A stretch of 64,000 nt of DNA from Ananas comosus. Lineage: Eukaryota; Streptophyta; Magnoliopsida; Poales; Bromeliaceae. The DNA lies in NCBI RefSeq assembly GCF_001540865.1, contig NC_033623.1, forward strand, positions 6,945,969 through 7,009,968, given 5' to 3'. Numbering within the stretch: the stretch's first letter is position 1; each line of letters starts with the position of its first letter. The position numbers and the translations under genes are program-made. The notes beneath the pieces were generated by a model. That model was not told where the DNA came from and did no database searches. It saw only the letters and a list, made by a program, of their open reading frames with translations. Positions 47,300 through 58,387 of this stretch are shown here, piece by piece.

Positions 47300-48258
47300 A
47301 CTGTATTATTATTTTTTCAAAACCACCACTTAATTATTCTTTTTTTTTAATTTCTATACTATAAGCAATAAAAATATATTTTATATAAATTTTTTAAAAA
47401 ATACTGATTAAAATTGACAAAGCAAATATTCAACTCATCTTTTGACATAAAAGATAATAATATGTATAAAAATAATTAATTATCTAAATAAAATTTGCAA
47501 TAAATTTATCATGAAAATTTATTTTTCTATATTATTTTTCTAATATTTTAATCAGTGTCTTTTAATAAATTATTAATTTTTTTTATAAATTAATATATTT
47601 ATTAACAGTATGATAGAGATCGATGACAAAAGTTATTTTAGAGATATTTATGAGAAAAAATTAAACAGTAAAAAATTTAAAAACTAAAATATAATGTCAA
47701 GATTAATAAAATATAATAATATAATAATATTTTTTTTAAAAAAATTAGTATAATACTAGTTACTATAATGTAACAAATAGAAATAATACTAAAGTACTGT
47801 ATATTAGATTGTAAGTATGTTATTTTATGATTAAAGAAAAGACAAACTTCAAAAACCACTCCTGTAACTTCGCACTTTCTTATTTTAGTGTCCTATAGTT
47901 TAAAGTGTATCAATTTAGTACTCTACGGTTTTATTTTTCTCTTTTCGTCAGTCCCTCTGTTAACTTTTCGTTAAATCATATACAAAAAACTTCAGATACC
48001 ACATCTGTAGTTTATCGAATATTTACTTTAGTACCCTTTAATTTTAACTTTATCACCGATTTAATGAAAAAATTACTAAAGGGGATAACAAAAAGAAAAA
48101 AAAATCATAGAGTATAAAAATAATATATTTTAAATAACAGAATATTAAAGTAAAAAATATTTGAAGGTTTTTCTTAAGAAATGGTTTGAGAAAATACTGT
48201 AATTAATTCTAAAGATTAAGGATCTAATTGTAAAAAAAAAAGAGAGTTGGGAAACAAA
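47300..48258. other. AT-rich upstream region of the bZIP gene
   Basis: Very AT-rich DNA with no recognised gene. The transition to GC-rich, CT-rich sequence at about 48250 probably marks the start of the transcribed region. No convincing TATA box was located. Confidence 0.5.
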
Positions 48259-48549
48259 ATGAAAAATCGTGGGGCATCAACGACGAATCGTGTTTCGCCA
48301 TTCAACCCCACAAAACCCACACTTTTGCTTCTCCAGCGTAAAATTACCATTTTGCCCTCATCGTCCTCCTCTCCCCTCCGCCGCGAATTCGCCCAAATCC
48401 ACCTCTTCGATCGGATCTCCTCGCCCTCGCCTCCGATCTCCGCCGCCTCCACCGCCTCCACCGCGGATCTACGTCTCCAATCGGTACGCGTCGATCTCCC
48501 TCTCTCCCGACCTCGATTCCGATCGGTTTTGGTGTCGAAGATGCCATGA
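48259..48549 (+). other. Possible upstream open reading frame
   Basis: ATG at 48259 opens 96 codons ending at TGA 48547-48549, about 150 bp before the main ATG, in CT-rich sequence that looks like a plant 5' UTR. The peptide is Ser/Pro/Arg-rich with no family resemblance. Two further tiny upstream frames begin at about 48541 and 48652. Whether transcription starts early enough to include the long frame is unknown. Confidence 0.35.
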
Positions 48550-48701
48550 TCACGATTTCGAGGGTTTTCGTGAGATTTAGGGTTTCGAGTTGAGATCCCA
48601 AGGCGAGGCTATCAGTTTTGGGCGTAATTTGGGTTTTACTTACTGTGGAGTATGGAGTGATCGCTTAGGGTTCCTGAAACGACCACACCGCGGGGTGAAT
48701 C

Positions 48702-51700
48702 ATGGGAAGCGGCGAAGCTGATGCTCTGCCCAAGGCGCCGAAGGTATCGGCGGCGCAGGTGGTCGATCTGATCCTTTTGATTCAGCTTAAGCGTGATTGA
48801 GCTGTTGATCTCCTCATTAGAGTAGTAAAAGGAGAAATTGTTTATGCAAATTTTGGTTGTTCTTGTTCAGGAACAGCTGCTGCCGACTACTTCGGCACCG
48901 GCCACGCCAGTGTACCCTGATTGGTCCGGATTTCAGGTGGGTAAGCTTTGTCTTTAGCTGGTGAAGTGTGTAGTTCTTGAATTTCCTCTTCTCAACTTGT
49001 ATAGGGTGATTACATATTTAAGTGAGGTTATGACCTTTCTAGCTTTTTGCTTTCGATAGGCGTATTCGCCGATTCCTCCGCCTGGGTTCTTTCACGCATC
49101 AAGTCCCCAGGCGCATCCTTACATGTGGGGAGCTCAGGTACTGTTTAATTTTTCGATTTCTGTCTTGAATTGTTATGTAATTTGGATTTTTCTGGTATGT
49201 CAACTTAAGTCTGGGTAAGGCCAGGTGTATTCTAGGGCGAGTGGCCTTTCCGCCGATTTTGAGTACATGGTCCGTTGGGCTTCTTTACTTCGCATGTCTA
49301 TTTGAGAAGTAGAAGCCAGACATTTGGCAGAGCTTTTGGGTCCTGTGGAAGACCCAAATAAGCTTAGTGGACCAAAAGGCAGAAGCTTCGATTTAAAGTT
49401 TTCTAAATTTAGCTGCATTAGGATGTTTGGAGTACTTCAGTGAAAAAGATAGTACTTGTCCGAGCGACTTTACTCAACTGACACTTTTTTTGATAAAAAG
49501 AAGTTGGGCCAAACAAGCACCAACTTGTCATAGAGACTAAATCTTAATAGTTAGGCATACAATAATTGTCTCCTAAATTAGATTAATTAATAACATTGTA
49601 CAAGGGGGGCATTTTCTTGTAACTTTATTTTGGTGGGATGTGATCGCACTATAATAGTAGATGTCTTGGCGGCTTGTTTTCACTTTACTACCCCTTTGTT
49701 GGGACTTGCAAAGTGAAGAGTTCTTTTTTTGTTTGTTTGTTTTTCGATTCTTAGAATTTTAATGCGATAGCGCACTTGAAGGTTAGATGACGGTATGAAA
49801 TTGTCAAATTAGAAATAAAAGTTTCAAACTTTTTTTGTTTTTTTAAACTAGAGCTAGTTAATATTGTGATGAAATCTGAAAGAAGGAAATGGAACTTAAT
49901 GTCTCTTACTACCTGATACATGTGTTATTTATGTGGTTGCAACCCTTTGCTATATACTAGACTGTCTTTCCCTCTTAAGCATTCGGATTAAACTAGGTGT
50001 TCGAGTATGGGAATATAGGGATGAACACTAAGTCAATAGGTCATTAGCAGAGGGTGTGGACCACCTGAAATTCTCCATTAGTTCTTTTATTGCAGATGTT
50101 ATATTTTCCTTTTTATGTTTCAGCCCATTATGCCTTATGGGACTCCGCCAACACCATATGTCATGTATCCACCAGGAGGGTTATATGCTCATGCTTCCAT
50201 GCCTCCGGTATATTCTTTTTGCAAAGGCTGAAACAGGCAGATCTTACTTTACCGTTATTGCATTTTAAAATGGGTGGCTGAACTTTAAAATTTTGATTTG
50301 TCTTCCAGTCTTCCTAAACTATCGATTATTTTTATTTAAGTATCTCTTTCCCAAAATATACTGATTCTTTTGTTTGATGGAATATTCTGTTATCTGATAA
50401 AATATTTGACAACTTTTTGGATGGAAATTGGTAAATGCTCACATAACTCTGCAGGAATTTTTGGAAATGAAAATAACTATTTAAGTTAGGTAGAGAAATC
50501 ACAGAAATTTTCGTAGTTCAGGTAGATTATGAAGGAAAGTCTGCAAGTTTTACCTGTTCTTCTTAATTATGTTTATCCGAGTCCTTCATTTTGTACATAT
50601 TTTCATGTCTTTGTTATTCAAAGTTTGAGCATCCTAATTTGTTTTTTCTCTATTGCAATCAAATGGTCAGGGTTCAATTCCATTCAGCCCTTATGCTATG
50701 CCTTCTCCAAATGGAAATGCTGATTGTGTTGTAAGTTACACATTCTTTACCTCAACTATTACTGCATTTAGCATCAAGAATACTGATTCCAATATATTGC
50801 ATCTGTCAGGGAGCCACTGCTGGTGGGTCAGAAGTGGATGATAAGTCATCTGAAGGTAAGGAAAGAAGTCCCCTCAAAAGCTCCAAAGGAAGTTTAGGTA
50901 GCTTGAGTATGATTACGGGAAAGAACAACAATGAGATGGGTAAAACATCAGGGGCATCAGCAAATGGAGCCTTTTCTCAAAGGTTTGTAACAAGTAGGTA
51001 GTTTTTCATAACATTGGATTATTCATTTGGCCTCCTAAAGAATGCTGTTTTTGGCATTTTGCAGTGGTGAAAGTGAAACTGAAAGTTCAAGTGAAGGAAG
51101 TGATGCAAACTCTCAGAATGTGAGCTCCAGTAGTAGTCCACTTTGCATTAGTTAGACAAATGCCAGAAAGGCCTACGCTAATTTACCTTCATCATATTGT
51201 TTTCTGAACGAGCGTCTTTTGATGGTCTTGTGTTCTCTTTCCATCCATTTATACTACTTTTTTAATTCAAAGTGGTAAATTTGAGTCTTAGAGAGAGCGT
51301 CAAAGAATAAGGAAAGTATTTTTTTTATCTAGCTTTTGAAACAACTTGTCTACTCCCAGAGCAGCTATCTAAAGATAAAATAGTTATCACAATGCTTCAC
51401 TCGAATCTGATACGATGTTTTATATCATCTTTACTTCTTCAGGATTCACAGGCAAAGACTAGTGGTGGACAAGAATCTTTGGGAGGTAGTCATGCTAGAA
51501 CTCTCTAATTGGTCATGAATAAATATCTAAGATAAAATAAATGTAGCAAATCTCCCTGAACTGTTGTGCTTTTACAGATTGTCTTCCAAGATTTAGCAGT
51601 TCAATGAAAAAAAAAGAAAAGAAAAGAAAAGAAAAGAAAAGAAAACTGCTTAAGCAATCTTCTCATTTGGTCAACCACTTAACCCTTTTTCTGTCTATTT

Positions 51701-51867
51701 TTCTTAACCGCCATCAATTATGAGAAATAATTGACTTATGCCACTAACCCATATATGCAGTCAAAAGAAGAGAATTAAGGCCAAAACAAGTGAAAGTTAC
51801 ATCACAGTTATGTGTTTGTGGTCGTTACAGAAAATTGAGATTAGTAGGGGTAGGTCGTTTAAGTAGC

Positions 51868-51925
<58 letters not shown>

Positions 51926-53303
51926 GGCTACTATACTCTTATGAGTGTAGAGCTCTTCGTACTCATAAGTTGTTTTCGATGATGGAGCTTCCGAATCGAT
52001 GATCCACTCCATTAAATGTGATCTAGAGTATTTGAAACTTCTAGAAAATAAATTTCTTAATTTTTCGAAATCATAATAAAGTCCATCAAGCAGGCATAAA
52101 ATGAACGGTCAAAATCGAACAACATCCTAAAAATGGATGATCGGATCCTACAATTTAAAATTGGAGTTATTAATCTTTACCTAGGTAGTGAATAGAATTT
52201 TCTATCAAAAATTCAACCGATTCTGATTCTTTTACACCGTTAAACTAGCAAGTGTCCCATACCGGCCGTTAAAATTGTCAATTTTGCGAAATTTCGATCG
52301 TAAGGTAAATGATGTCAAAAAATTATAAAATTTGATTTCTAGAAGTTTTAAATGCTCTAAATAACGTTTAACGGTATGGATCGTCGATTCGGAAGTTCTA
52401 TCATCGAAAACAACTTATGAGTACGAGGGCGATCGTACTCATAAGAGTATAGTAGCTGGACTCTCTCTCTCTCTCTCTCTCTTTCTATATATATATATAT
52501 ATAAAACTAGGCTAGAATACTATTAATAGCATCAAGCTATTGGTGCTATTAGTATTTTAGCCCTTGGATTGAAAAAGGTGTGGTTAGGATGATGTGGGCC
52601 CCCTAGGGTTGAGTGAGTGGCGGGTTGAATAATATAATCTAACGGGTAAAAATAATCACAGAATTAAATCTAACGGTAGAAAACTAGATAGCACCAAATC
52701 CTTGGTGCTATCGATAGTATCCAGCCAGACTCTCTCTCTCTCGCTATATATATATATATATAGAGTGCGGCTAGGATGCTTATGGAAGCATGGGAGGACT
52801 CCGTGTTTCCACTTTGTTTTCAATGTTCGGACTTTCGAATTGACGATCGGCTCCGTTAGACTTGATCTAGAGTATTTGAAGTATCTAGAAAATAAATTTT
52901 GCGATTTTTCGATATCTTTTGCCTAGTGATCGAAGTGACTCAAAATCAACGGCTGAAAATAAAAATCTTACAAAATATGATGATATGACATTGAAATTTT
53001 AGATCAAAGTTATTGATCTTGTTTTATATGGTATAAAGAATATTCTATCAAAATTTCATGTGATTTGGATATTTCTACACCGTTAAACTTGCAACCGGCT
53101 CACCACAGCCGTTAAAATTATTGATTTTGAGCCCCTTCGATCACTAGGCAAATGATATCGAAAAATCGCAAAATTTATTTTCTAGGTACTTCAAATACTC
53201 TAGATCAACTCTAACGGAGCCGATCGTCGATTCGAAAGTCCGAACATCGAAAACGACTTGGAAGCACGGAGGCCTCCGTGCTTCCATAAGCATACCAGCA
53301 CAA

Positions 53304-53339
<36 letters not shown>

Positions 53340-53873
53340 CTAGACTGGTATACTATCGGTAGCACGGAGGCCTCCGTGCTACTAAGTTGTTTTCGATGAT
53401 GCGGCTTCCAAATCGACGATCGGCTCCGTTAGACTTGATCTACACTATTAAAAGTATTTGAAAACTAAATTTCATAATTTTTCGACATCATTTGGCTAGT
53501 GATCAAAAGGTCTCAAAATTAACAATTTTAATGGTAGTTGTGATGCATTTGTGAATTTAACGCGTAAAACAATTCAAATCTGATAAAATTTTTATAGAAA
53601 ATTCTTTTCACTATTTAGAGTAAGATCAACACTTCTGATCTTAAATTCAAGTCTTTTATCATCATTTTTTATGAGATTTTTATTTTCAACCGTTCATTTT
53701 TAGACTACTTGTTTGATATGTAAATGATGCCGAACAATTATGAAATTTAGTTTCCATACTTTCAATAGTGTATATCAAGTCTAATGGAGCCGATCGTCGA
53801 TTTGGAAGCCGCATCATTGCAAACAACTTGGTAGCATGGAGGCCTACGTGCTATCGATAGTATACCAGCCTAG

Positions 53874-53921
<48 letters not shown>

Positions 53922-56429
53922 TGTAACTTCTGAAAAATCAGGTAACCATTTGTCATAAGTATAATAGTTTAGGGTGGTCCAAGTTGTTGAATATCTTTCC
54001 TAAGCTTGTCTTTTATGCACACAGTAGCGGAGGCCTCTCAGAGTGGCAATGTCGCACATGGTTCTCACAATGGTATAAGTCGCACGGCGTCACAATCAAA
54101 GTTGAATCCAGCGATACCTGTCATCCCTATGCCAGCAAGCGGTGCAATTGGAGGGGTTGTTGGCCCCACCACAAATTTAAATATAGGAATGGACTATTGG
54201 AGCACTCCAAGCTCATCAGCTATTCCTGCAATTCATGGCAAGGTACCTTCCACAGCAATCCCTGGAGCTTTGCTTCCAGCAGAGCAATGGGTATGGCTTC
54301 CTTCTTAGCCCCCATTCTGGAATTGCTTCTTCTTCTTCTTCTTCTTCTTCTTCTCTCTCGCTATCTCTCTCTTTCTCACCGAACCATTATGGTGGCATAG
54401 TTTTACCTGGAATTAGTTTTGGCTTGCTTCTATGCAATTTTGTTGGTTTTTGTTCAAACTTTGGTGCAAAGCGGTAATTGCCTAATTGATCTACTTTATA
54501 TTTTTAGTTCTGGTTTGACTCTGTAGTAGAAACACTATGGAACAGACTAAGAACATTGTCTGGAATATCTGGACAATATATTCTTGATATAAAGTGAAAA
54601 ATACTGATCATACTAGATCTGGTTTCATGTAAGTGAGAAAATTAGAGGGAAATATAGAAGAGGAAAAGGGAAAAAAGAAGAGGATGAGCATACTAGTTAT
54701 TGCAGGGAGATTTTTTGGCTGGACACTTCAATATGTTCCGGAGCATCCAAGTCTATCTAATTTTGATGTCGAAAATCAGAATGCATGGCTTATACTTTTG
54801 GTATGTGCATTACTAGACAAAGCTTCTAAGGTCCTAAACAGTTTTACCAGCAATTTTTATGTAAATCAGGATGAAAGAGAATTAAAAAAGCAGAGACGCA
54901 AGCAGTCTAACAGGGAATCTGCACGGAGATCTAGGTTGCGCAAGCAGGTGATAACTCGCAATTAGTTTCTGAGTTCTCTTTGCCCACTGGTGATTTTGCA
55001 GAATTTCTGCTTGATTAGGCTCTTTGAAGCAGCACCAGTAGTTTTTTCATTAAAGCCTCTTCAGCAGCTTCTGCTGCAGCATGAATAGAAGCTTCAAAAT
55101 TAAGCTCCTGCTTTCGAGACCCAAAAGCTCGTAACTTTCCACACCAGAAAAAACTCTAGGCTTTTTGGAAGCCAAGCTTCTGGGTCTCTAAGCTGTTTCT
55201 TCCTAGTATAGAAAAGTTGCTCTAGAGGCAAGGCCTGATCGGCGCTTAGGTACTTCTAGTTAATTTCCAACTGTTAAGGACTTGAACTAATTACTGGTTG
55301 TTTTATTTTCTTCAGGCTGAATGTGAAGAGCTTGGTCAACGAGCCGAGTCTTTAAAGGAGGAAAATGCTTCACTTAGAGCAGAAGTAAACCGGCTCAGGA
55401 AGGAGTACGAGGATCTTCTTTCCCAGAACGCCTCTCTTAAGGTGGTGAACATTAATTTAGAGCTGTGTTGTTAGAACCAAACTGAACATCAAATCATGGA
55501 GATGAATATCTAAGGATCAACCATTGTAACCATTGATTCAATGGTTGAATCAACTGTTTTTATATAAATCAAAATATGGTTCTCATGTCTTAGATCGTGT
55601 AGGTAAATGTTTTACTATTAGGGAAAGGAAGATATAAATATATGATTGATTGTACATTTAGGCCTTGTTTGGAATGCATTGAACATCTGCTTTACTCCAA
55701 AAGCATGTAGTATTTGGTAGATGAAGAATGTGATCAAATGTCTTGAATGGATATCATATTCGGCTTTCAAGTCATTTTTTCGGAATAACATAAATCACCT
55801 CCCAGGTGAAATATGCTATCCTACCAATCATGGATGTTAGGACATTTGAAGGAGCAAAACTCAAACTCCTAGCTTCTAATCACACAAGGAAATCTTCATA
55901 CTGAATAAATTATCTTTGAATATCTTATTCTGACATCCAAACATGATCTTAAAGTGGATTGAATAGTGAAGAACAAATGAATGAACTTTAGTTATAACTC
56001 TACACTTTCAATATTTTAAAAGCATAAATAAATAATGAAATAATACAAAGTTTGTAAAGAAAACCAGTTCAACCATGCTGGTTTTCACGGCTCACTTAGA
56101 AACTCTCTGTTCGATAGTGGCTTGCGTAGTTTTTTTCCCCTAATTTGTTTTTTTATTCAACCAGACCAAGTTCACACAGGGATTGCGGTTTGAATGGTTC
56201 GACCAGCAGTTCGGTTCAGTTTGGTTCTGATAACTTTTTTGGGTTTGTAGATGATGATATATTTCATGAAACATATAATTGGTTTTCGACTTTGCAGGAA
56301 AAACTTGGTCAGTTGCAGCAAAAAGCTGATGACCCAAGGCTTGACAAAAAGGATCAAAATTACAGCGATGGAAATGAGAAAAACCACACAGATTTTAATG
56401 CTAAACCGAACGAAGGGAATCAAACATAG
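48702..56429 (+). CDS. G-box-binding factor, bZIP transcription factor, twelve exons
   Basis: Exons: 48702-48758, 48871-48936, 49060-49137, 50124-50207, 50671-50730, 50810-50982, 51065-51119, 51443-51485, 54025-54290, 54870-54947, 55316-55441, 56298-56429; all introns are GT-AG and frames join to 405 residues. The N-terminal half is the Pro-rich GBF activation region ([47 protein letters not shown]). A Ser-rich acidic patch ([13 protein letters not shown]) follows. The basic region is 295-320 with the invariant N308 and R316 (NRESARRSR). Leucines 326, 333, 340, 347, 354 and 361 form a six-heptad zipper; spacing N-x7-R-x9-L is canonical. GBF/HBP-1a/EmBP-1-type proteins bind ACGT-core G-boxes as dimers in the nucleus, in light and ABA responses. 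Exon 1 is ended at 48758 rather than at the earlier GT (48744), because this keeps the family's SAAQEQ. Intron 8 (2.5 kb) carries four MITEs. Confidence 0.95.
51922..52459. mobile_element. Long inverted-repeat MITE, copy 1
   Basis: The left end AGTAGGGCTACTATACTCTTATGAGT matches the reverse complement of the right end (CTCATAAGAGTATAGTAGCTGGAC). Arms extend inward for roughly 150-200 bp (GTTGTTTTCGATGATGGAGC against its complement at about 52395). It is bordered by (TA)n(GA)n on the left and (CT)n(TA)n on the right. No coding capacity. Confidence 0.75.
52506..52730. mobile_element. Short inverted-repeat MITE
   Basis: About 225 bp. The ends ACTAGGCTAGAATACTATTA and, in reverse complement, GTCTGGCTGGATACTATCGA share GGCT-GATACTAT; internal TAGCACC/GGTGCTA strings are also inverted. 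It is bordered by (TA)n on the left and CT/TA on the right. It may be a deletion derivative or a separate family with similar ends. Confidence 0.6.
52761..53306. mobile_element. Long inverted-repeat MITE, copy 2
   Basis: Left arm: TGCGGCTAGGATGCTTATGG, then ATTGACGATCGGCTCCGTTA, then CTAGAAAATAAATTTTGCGA. The right arm is its complement, ending CATAAGCATACCAGCACAAC. Arms are about 200 bp each with a central segment containing ACACCGTTAAACTTG. Both sides are (TA)n. The truncated copy at about 3.7 kb matches the left arm and centre. Confidence 0.8.
53338..53873. mobile_element. Long inverted-repeat MITE, copy 3
   Basis: Ends: AGCTAGACTGGTATACTATC on the left and GATAGTATACCAGCCTAGCT on the right, inverted. 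Subterminal GCACGGAGGCCTCCGTGC is itself a palindrome. The arms again contain the ATCGACGATCGGCTCCGTTA block. It is bordered by (TA)n on the left and (CT)n(TA)n on the right. Confidence 0.8.
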
Positions 56430-57465
56430 TGTGCTCTCCCCAGTTGTAACATGATAATTAGCATTTTATTTGTTGCAGTTGATTGGTACCAGGTAGATTT
56501 GATGCCAGCACTGACCTTCCTAGGGCTGTTTCCTGCTATAATATTTGTCTTGACTTATCTTTTGACAGTCAAGATTAAGCAGGAAATGTAGAGTTGTGAG
56601 CGGATACCCAGTCTTAACTTTCTTGTTTAGTTATTACTAATGAACATCTTCGTCCCACTTTGTTTTTTTTTAACAGTTGGTGCTTTGTATACTTGGACAG
56701 GCTTGTAATTGGTAATGTAATAATTGTGATTTTCAGTATTGATGGTAGTGATATATTGTGCTTGCTTTACTTGATACAAAGATATAGTTGGTATGACAAC
56801 CTTTTTTGTTTTTGTTTAAATCATTGTAAGTGAACTTTGAATATACAGCTGAAATACTTAATGAAGATCCTAAATATGCATCATCTATCTTTATAACTTG
56901 CTGCAAATACCACTTTTTGTTCATCTATATCTAGATGTGCTTGATATTGAGTTTTCTTCCTAACTAAAAGAGTTTTTTGGGGAAAATAACTTGCCTGTTT
57001 TCAAATGATATAAATGATTGGCTTTAATAATTTGCTTTTCTCAATGTTTATCAACTGATCTCTTATTTCTTTATTTACTATGAATTTGGTTGAGTCTCAG
57101 ACAGGTGTTTACGGGGGGAGCAGTTTCCTTGGAGATATTGGCATGTGTAGTTTCGTGGTAGACACTTCACTTCCCAGGTACAAGCATTCTCAGACTTCTG
57201 TTTTATATGCAAAAATATAATGCATAGATTTTTGAAAGCTCATGCATATGTGGAAGATTGACTCCAGAAATTATTGTGTTAGTTGTGCAAAGTTTAACTC
57301 ACTCAGCTTATATGTAGAAAGAGATGTGCAAGGCAAGAATGCCTACCACGAAGTTTTTTGAAAGGATCTGAGTCAGAAACTGTTTTAGTTAATGAAGATT
57401 TGAATTCTTGAGATTTATTATGCATGAATTGGATGTACCTTGCTGCCAAATTTTGTAAATAATGA
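56430..57465 (+). other. 3' UTR and downstream flank of the bZIP gene
   Basis: The presumed 3' UTR follows the stop; no unambiguous polyadenylation signal was assigned. The rest to about 57465 is AT-rich sequence without a recognised gene, ending where LTR sequence begins. Confidence 0.5.
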
Positions 57466-58058
57466 TACTATGCCTGATTTAGACCTAGTGGGAAAGTCGG
57501 CGAGGTTGGCGGCCGAACCCACTGGAAACTTTGTTGTAGTTCTCACCCCACTATTTCCACAGAGCCAGGACTGAGTGAGCCGGCTGACGATCGCGGTAAA
57601 GGTATCACGCCATAGACAGACCACCCGAGCGGGTTCTATTTTGTGTAGTTGCACACCCTTTTATATATATATATATATATATATATCATCTTTTGTATTT
57701 TGATGATTAGAGTTATATGAATGATGCAAATATATTAAAGATGTTAAATGTAAAGGCCTATTTTGGGGAATATGTGATGTAAAAGAAATGATGAAAAGTA
57801 AATGTAACATGTGGTTGAATGCATGTATGTGGTTAAAAGTTAATCATTGTACTTGTATATGGTTTAGTTTAGTACTTTCACTTTTGGTTATTGCTTGCCC
57901 TCGTGCAAGCCAAGTATATTTATGTTTCCGCTAGTGCAAAAATATCTACTTGATTTGTACTTATGTTGAGCCTTGGGCGAATAGGGGAGGTGCTGTCCGT
58001 TCGGCGTTTGTTCGACGTGCCCAAACCAACCAAATAAGACCGGTCTTGGGGCGTGACA
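57466..58058 (+). mobile_element. Truncated 5' LTR of a Ty3/gypsy element
   Basis: From about 57466 the sequence matches the 3' portion of the other LTRs (TATGCCTG...GACCTAGTGGG, AGTTCTCACCCCACT, TTGCTTGCCCTCGTGCAAGC) and ends CTTGGGGCGTGACA. The promoter half is missing, so the LTR is 5' truncated. A (TA)n run lies at 57662-57684. Confidence 0.85.
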
Positions 58059-58065
58059 GATATAA

Positions 58066-58077
58066 TGGTATCAGAGC
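58066..58077 (+). other. Primer-binding site of the gypsy element
   Basis: TGGTATCAGAGC lies seven bases after the LTR end and is exactly complementary to plant initiator tRNA-Met. Confidence 0.93.
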
Positions 58078-58387
58078 CTAAAAGTGAAAGTATAGAATGG
58101 ATCTAGAGACCCTAAGAAATGGAAAACCTTAAGGATCCAGGAAACGTGAGTGACGTGGGATCAAAATATAGCGAAAGCTTGTGATTGGGTTAATGTTAGT
58201 AAGTCTCTAATGTGGTTAGGGACTAATTCAAGTTGATATTTGTTTTCTATTCCTTATGTTGTGATCGTCGGCCGACGACATAATACTTTGGAAAGAAAAT
58301 AAATACACTTGTTTGGTTTCGCTGGATTGGGTATGTTCGAGTATGTTGGTTGAGTAACTAATGTGAATTGCTTTATTTCAGGAAGCA
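58078..58387 (+). other. Leader of the gypsy element
   Basis: Untranslated leader from the primer-binding site to gag. It contains a good splice-donor-like string GGAAACGTGAGT at about 58140 and an acceptor-like TTTATTTCAGGAAG just before the ATG. Confidence 0.6.

Larger units (their letters stand above)
51486..54024 (+). other. Intron 8 of the bZIP gene, filled by MITEs
   Basis: A 2539-bp intron. About 51922-53873 is occupied by four inverted-repeat elements separated by TA and CT/TA microsatellites; the flanking parts are ordinary AT-rich intron. A GAAAA repeat lies at about 51610-51645. Confidence 0.85.

Noticed and set aside
48743..48758. Splice donor at CCGAAG|GTATCGG for bZIP exon 1
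   Set aside because: It is also in frame, but ending exon 1 at 48758 keeps the family-typical SAAQEQ sequence at the exon junction.
54633..54965. 110-codon frame containing the bZIP basic region
   Set aside because: It is intron 9 read into exon 10; only 54870-54947 is coding.
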